This document shows, one piece after another, positions 62,768 through 64,000 of a DNA stretch of 64,000 nt. Origin of the DNA: Plumapathes pennacea (taxonomy: Eukaryota > Cnidaria > Anthozoa > Antipatharia > Myriopathidae); assembly GCA_964036295.1 (NCBI GenBank), contig OZ038463.1:27019069-27083068 (forward strand), written 5' to 3'. The first letter of the stretch is position 1, and every line of letters begins with the position of its first letter. The notes beneath the pieces were generated by a model. That model searched no databases. It was not told where the DNA came from and saw nothing but the letters and a program-made list of their open reading frames with translations. A program made the position numbers and the translations under genes.

Positions 62768-63148
62768 AGTACGGACCGCGCACTCGGTTAATAAGATGAA
62801 TATATTTTACAGCAGTATTTCAGTAACTGAAAAGTCTCTCCCATTGCCTAGTATCGCAAGGTTACTGCAAGTCGTTCTTCTGGTTTGATGCTTGGTCTCA
62901 ATACCGTATTTTTCTTTGCAATTCTTGTTTCAATTACGTCCGCTATAAACCGAAATTGTAGTTTGTCCAACCTAAAGAAGTCCTTGTAGGCCGTCTCGTC
63001 TTCAAGGGCAAGTTCTGGCACGAGCTGGTTGTAGGTATCTCGTTATTTTTTCCTGGCTATCCAGGGTCTCACCCAGGTAGAACGTTATCGTCTTATTGTA
63101 GTTTCTTCTTCAGACAGCAATTCGAGAACTATTATTGCACCTAAAACC
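62768..63148. other. Unassigned spacer
   Basis: No frame or repeat that I can assign. Confidence 0.3.
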
Positions 63149-63929
63149 CTGGGCCCGGTTTTTCAAAGCACGATTAGACTATTCCTGGATTAGGTCTAAA
63201 CTTTCATGTCATTTATATGCCTGCAAATGTGAAGGTTTGGTCCACAACAACTTCCTTTGTGCGTTTTTAAGCTGGAACAAGCTTTTTAATCCATCTTTGA
63301 ACAAAACCCTGCAGCTTATTGGCAGAGAGATCGAGAGAAAGAATTTCGTTAATCTTGGATTAGCTTAAGGTGATTTCCTAGTTTTGCATTGCGCATCTTT
63401 AGTGCGCACAACACTTTTGAGATGGTGGAATTTAAGAACCACCGAAATTTCAAGATCGAAAGTTCTTTATACTCGTTACGCAAATAAGTTTTATTTTTCG
63501 TCGTTCCTTGTGGAAGCAGCCACCTTGAAAGTTGAAACTCGTCCCAGTCCCCTCTCGGAAAGACGTATTTTGAAGTGAATTCGCCCTTTCCTGGACAATT
63601 GCGCAAAAACGAGCATGGTGACCCCCCTTTTTTATTTCATGTATTTTAAGAAAATACGACTCCCCATGATATATCCAAATTTAAACAAAATTTCTTTACT
63701 CAATTTTGAAATACTATCATTGAATCACTATTACAATATGTTTTTAGGTGTTTCAGTGCAAGCGTGTAGATGATCAAATTGCCTATTATTTCATGGTGAC
63801 CCCCTATTTTTATTTTATTTTTTAATGTACTAGAAGTAATTAATAATCGTGCAAAGTTTTAAGAAAATTCAATTACTATTTCTTTTTCGATGGAATCACC
63901 TTAATCGGCTTTCGAAAAACCGGGCCCAG
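63149..63929. mobile_element. TIR element, 781 bp (CTGGGCCCGGTTTTTC ends)
   Basis: Inverted ends CTGGGCCCGGTTTTTCAAAG and the complement of TAATCGGCTTTCGAAAAACCGGGCCCAG. The interior contains two direct copies of CATGGTGACCCCC (about 63615 and 63792). No target duplication is evident and no coding sequence. Confidence 0.75.
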
Positions 63930-64000
63930 TTGTTCAAATAATTCGCCATGTTTTCTCGCGCCAACTTCCCGGCGCGCCATACACGACTTCTCCCCAACCT
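63930..64000. other. Right edge of the window
   Basis: Nothing recognised. Confidence 0.3.

Noticed and set aside
1..64000. CRISPR array, bacterial operon or phage content
   Set aside because: No regularly spaced identical repeats with unique spacers; tandem repeats here are contiguous minisatellites, and genes have introns.

Overview
The window looks like nuclear DNA of an animal, most likely an anthozoan cnidarian such as a stony coral or sea anemone. The signs are intron-split genes with GT/AG boundaries, AT-rich spacers, and transposon families I associate with cnidarian assemblies (CACTA elements carrying a SAM-domain gene, PHD-finger CR1/L2-like LINEs, THAP/DDE transposons, basic-repeat Helitrons). 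That is inference; no single-copy marker gene fixes the species. I see no rRNA, tRNA, CRISPR or prokaryotic gene organisation. Nearly everything I can identify is mobile DNA, mostly decayed and deeply nested. I found no intact gene that is clearly a host gene.

Layout, left to right. 1-1.2 kb: Helitron cut by the window edge. 1.2-2.76 kb: BEL/Pao integrase relic (-). 2.77-5.24 kb: poly(A)-tailed retroposon and a 1.4-kb repeat (X1). 5.27-17.4 kb: second X copy, inverted, split by a complete 8.64-kb CACTA element (5876-14515) and a Helitron (15515-16870); its low-coordinate end (5268-5875) encodes the first exon of a Cys-rich gene family. 17.4-18.9 kb: SF3-type helicase relic (-). 19.5-25.4 kb: multi-exon Cys-rich/RNase-H-like/C2H2 gene (-) flanked by about 150-bp inverted repeats, the best candidate for an undescribed transposon superfamily. 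25.4-30.4 kb: LINE fragments, MITEs, an unrecognised exon-like region and a 36-bp minisatellite. 30.4-48.2 kb: a Ty3/gypsy element (gypsy-1) split by about 14.4 kb of later insertions: a PHD-finger LINE, itself split by a Helitron (36703-38207) and a second Ty3/gypsy (gypsy-2, 39942-45997), which in turn holds another Helitron (40150-41825). 49.1-53.9 kb: LINE fragment, THAP-DDE transposase relic, convergent cysteine-protease-like gene, truncated Helitron. 53.9-57 kb: retroposons and a foldback element. 57-62.2 kb: a near-complete LINE (-) with a MITE and a hairpin in its 3' region. 62.3-64 kb: hairpin and TIR elements.

The nesting can be dated because several target sites survive. Removing Helitron 36703-38207 rejoins the LINE reading frame; removing gypsy-2 with its 5-bp duplication GAAAT rejoins the LINE endonuclease frame; removing 32757-47134 rejoins the gypsy-1 RT frame; and copy X1 gives a related empty site for both the CACTA element and a Helitron. 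Within the CACTA element two divergent genes (C2H2/TNP2-like transposase to the right, SAM-domain protein to the left) share one central promoter region.
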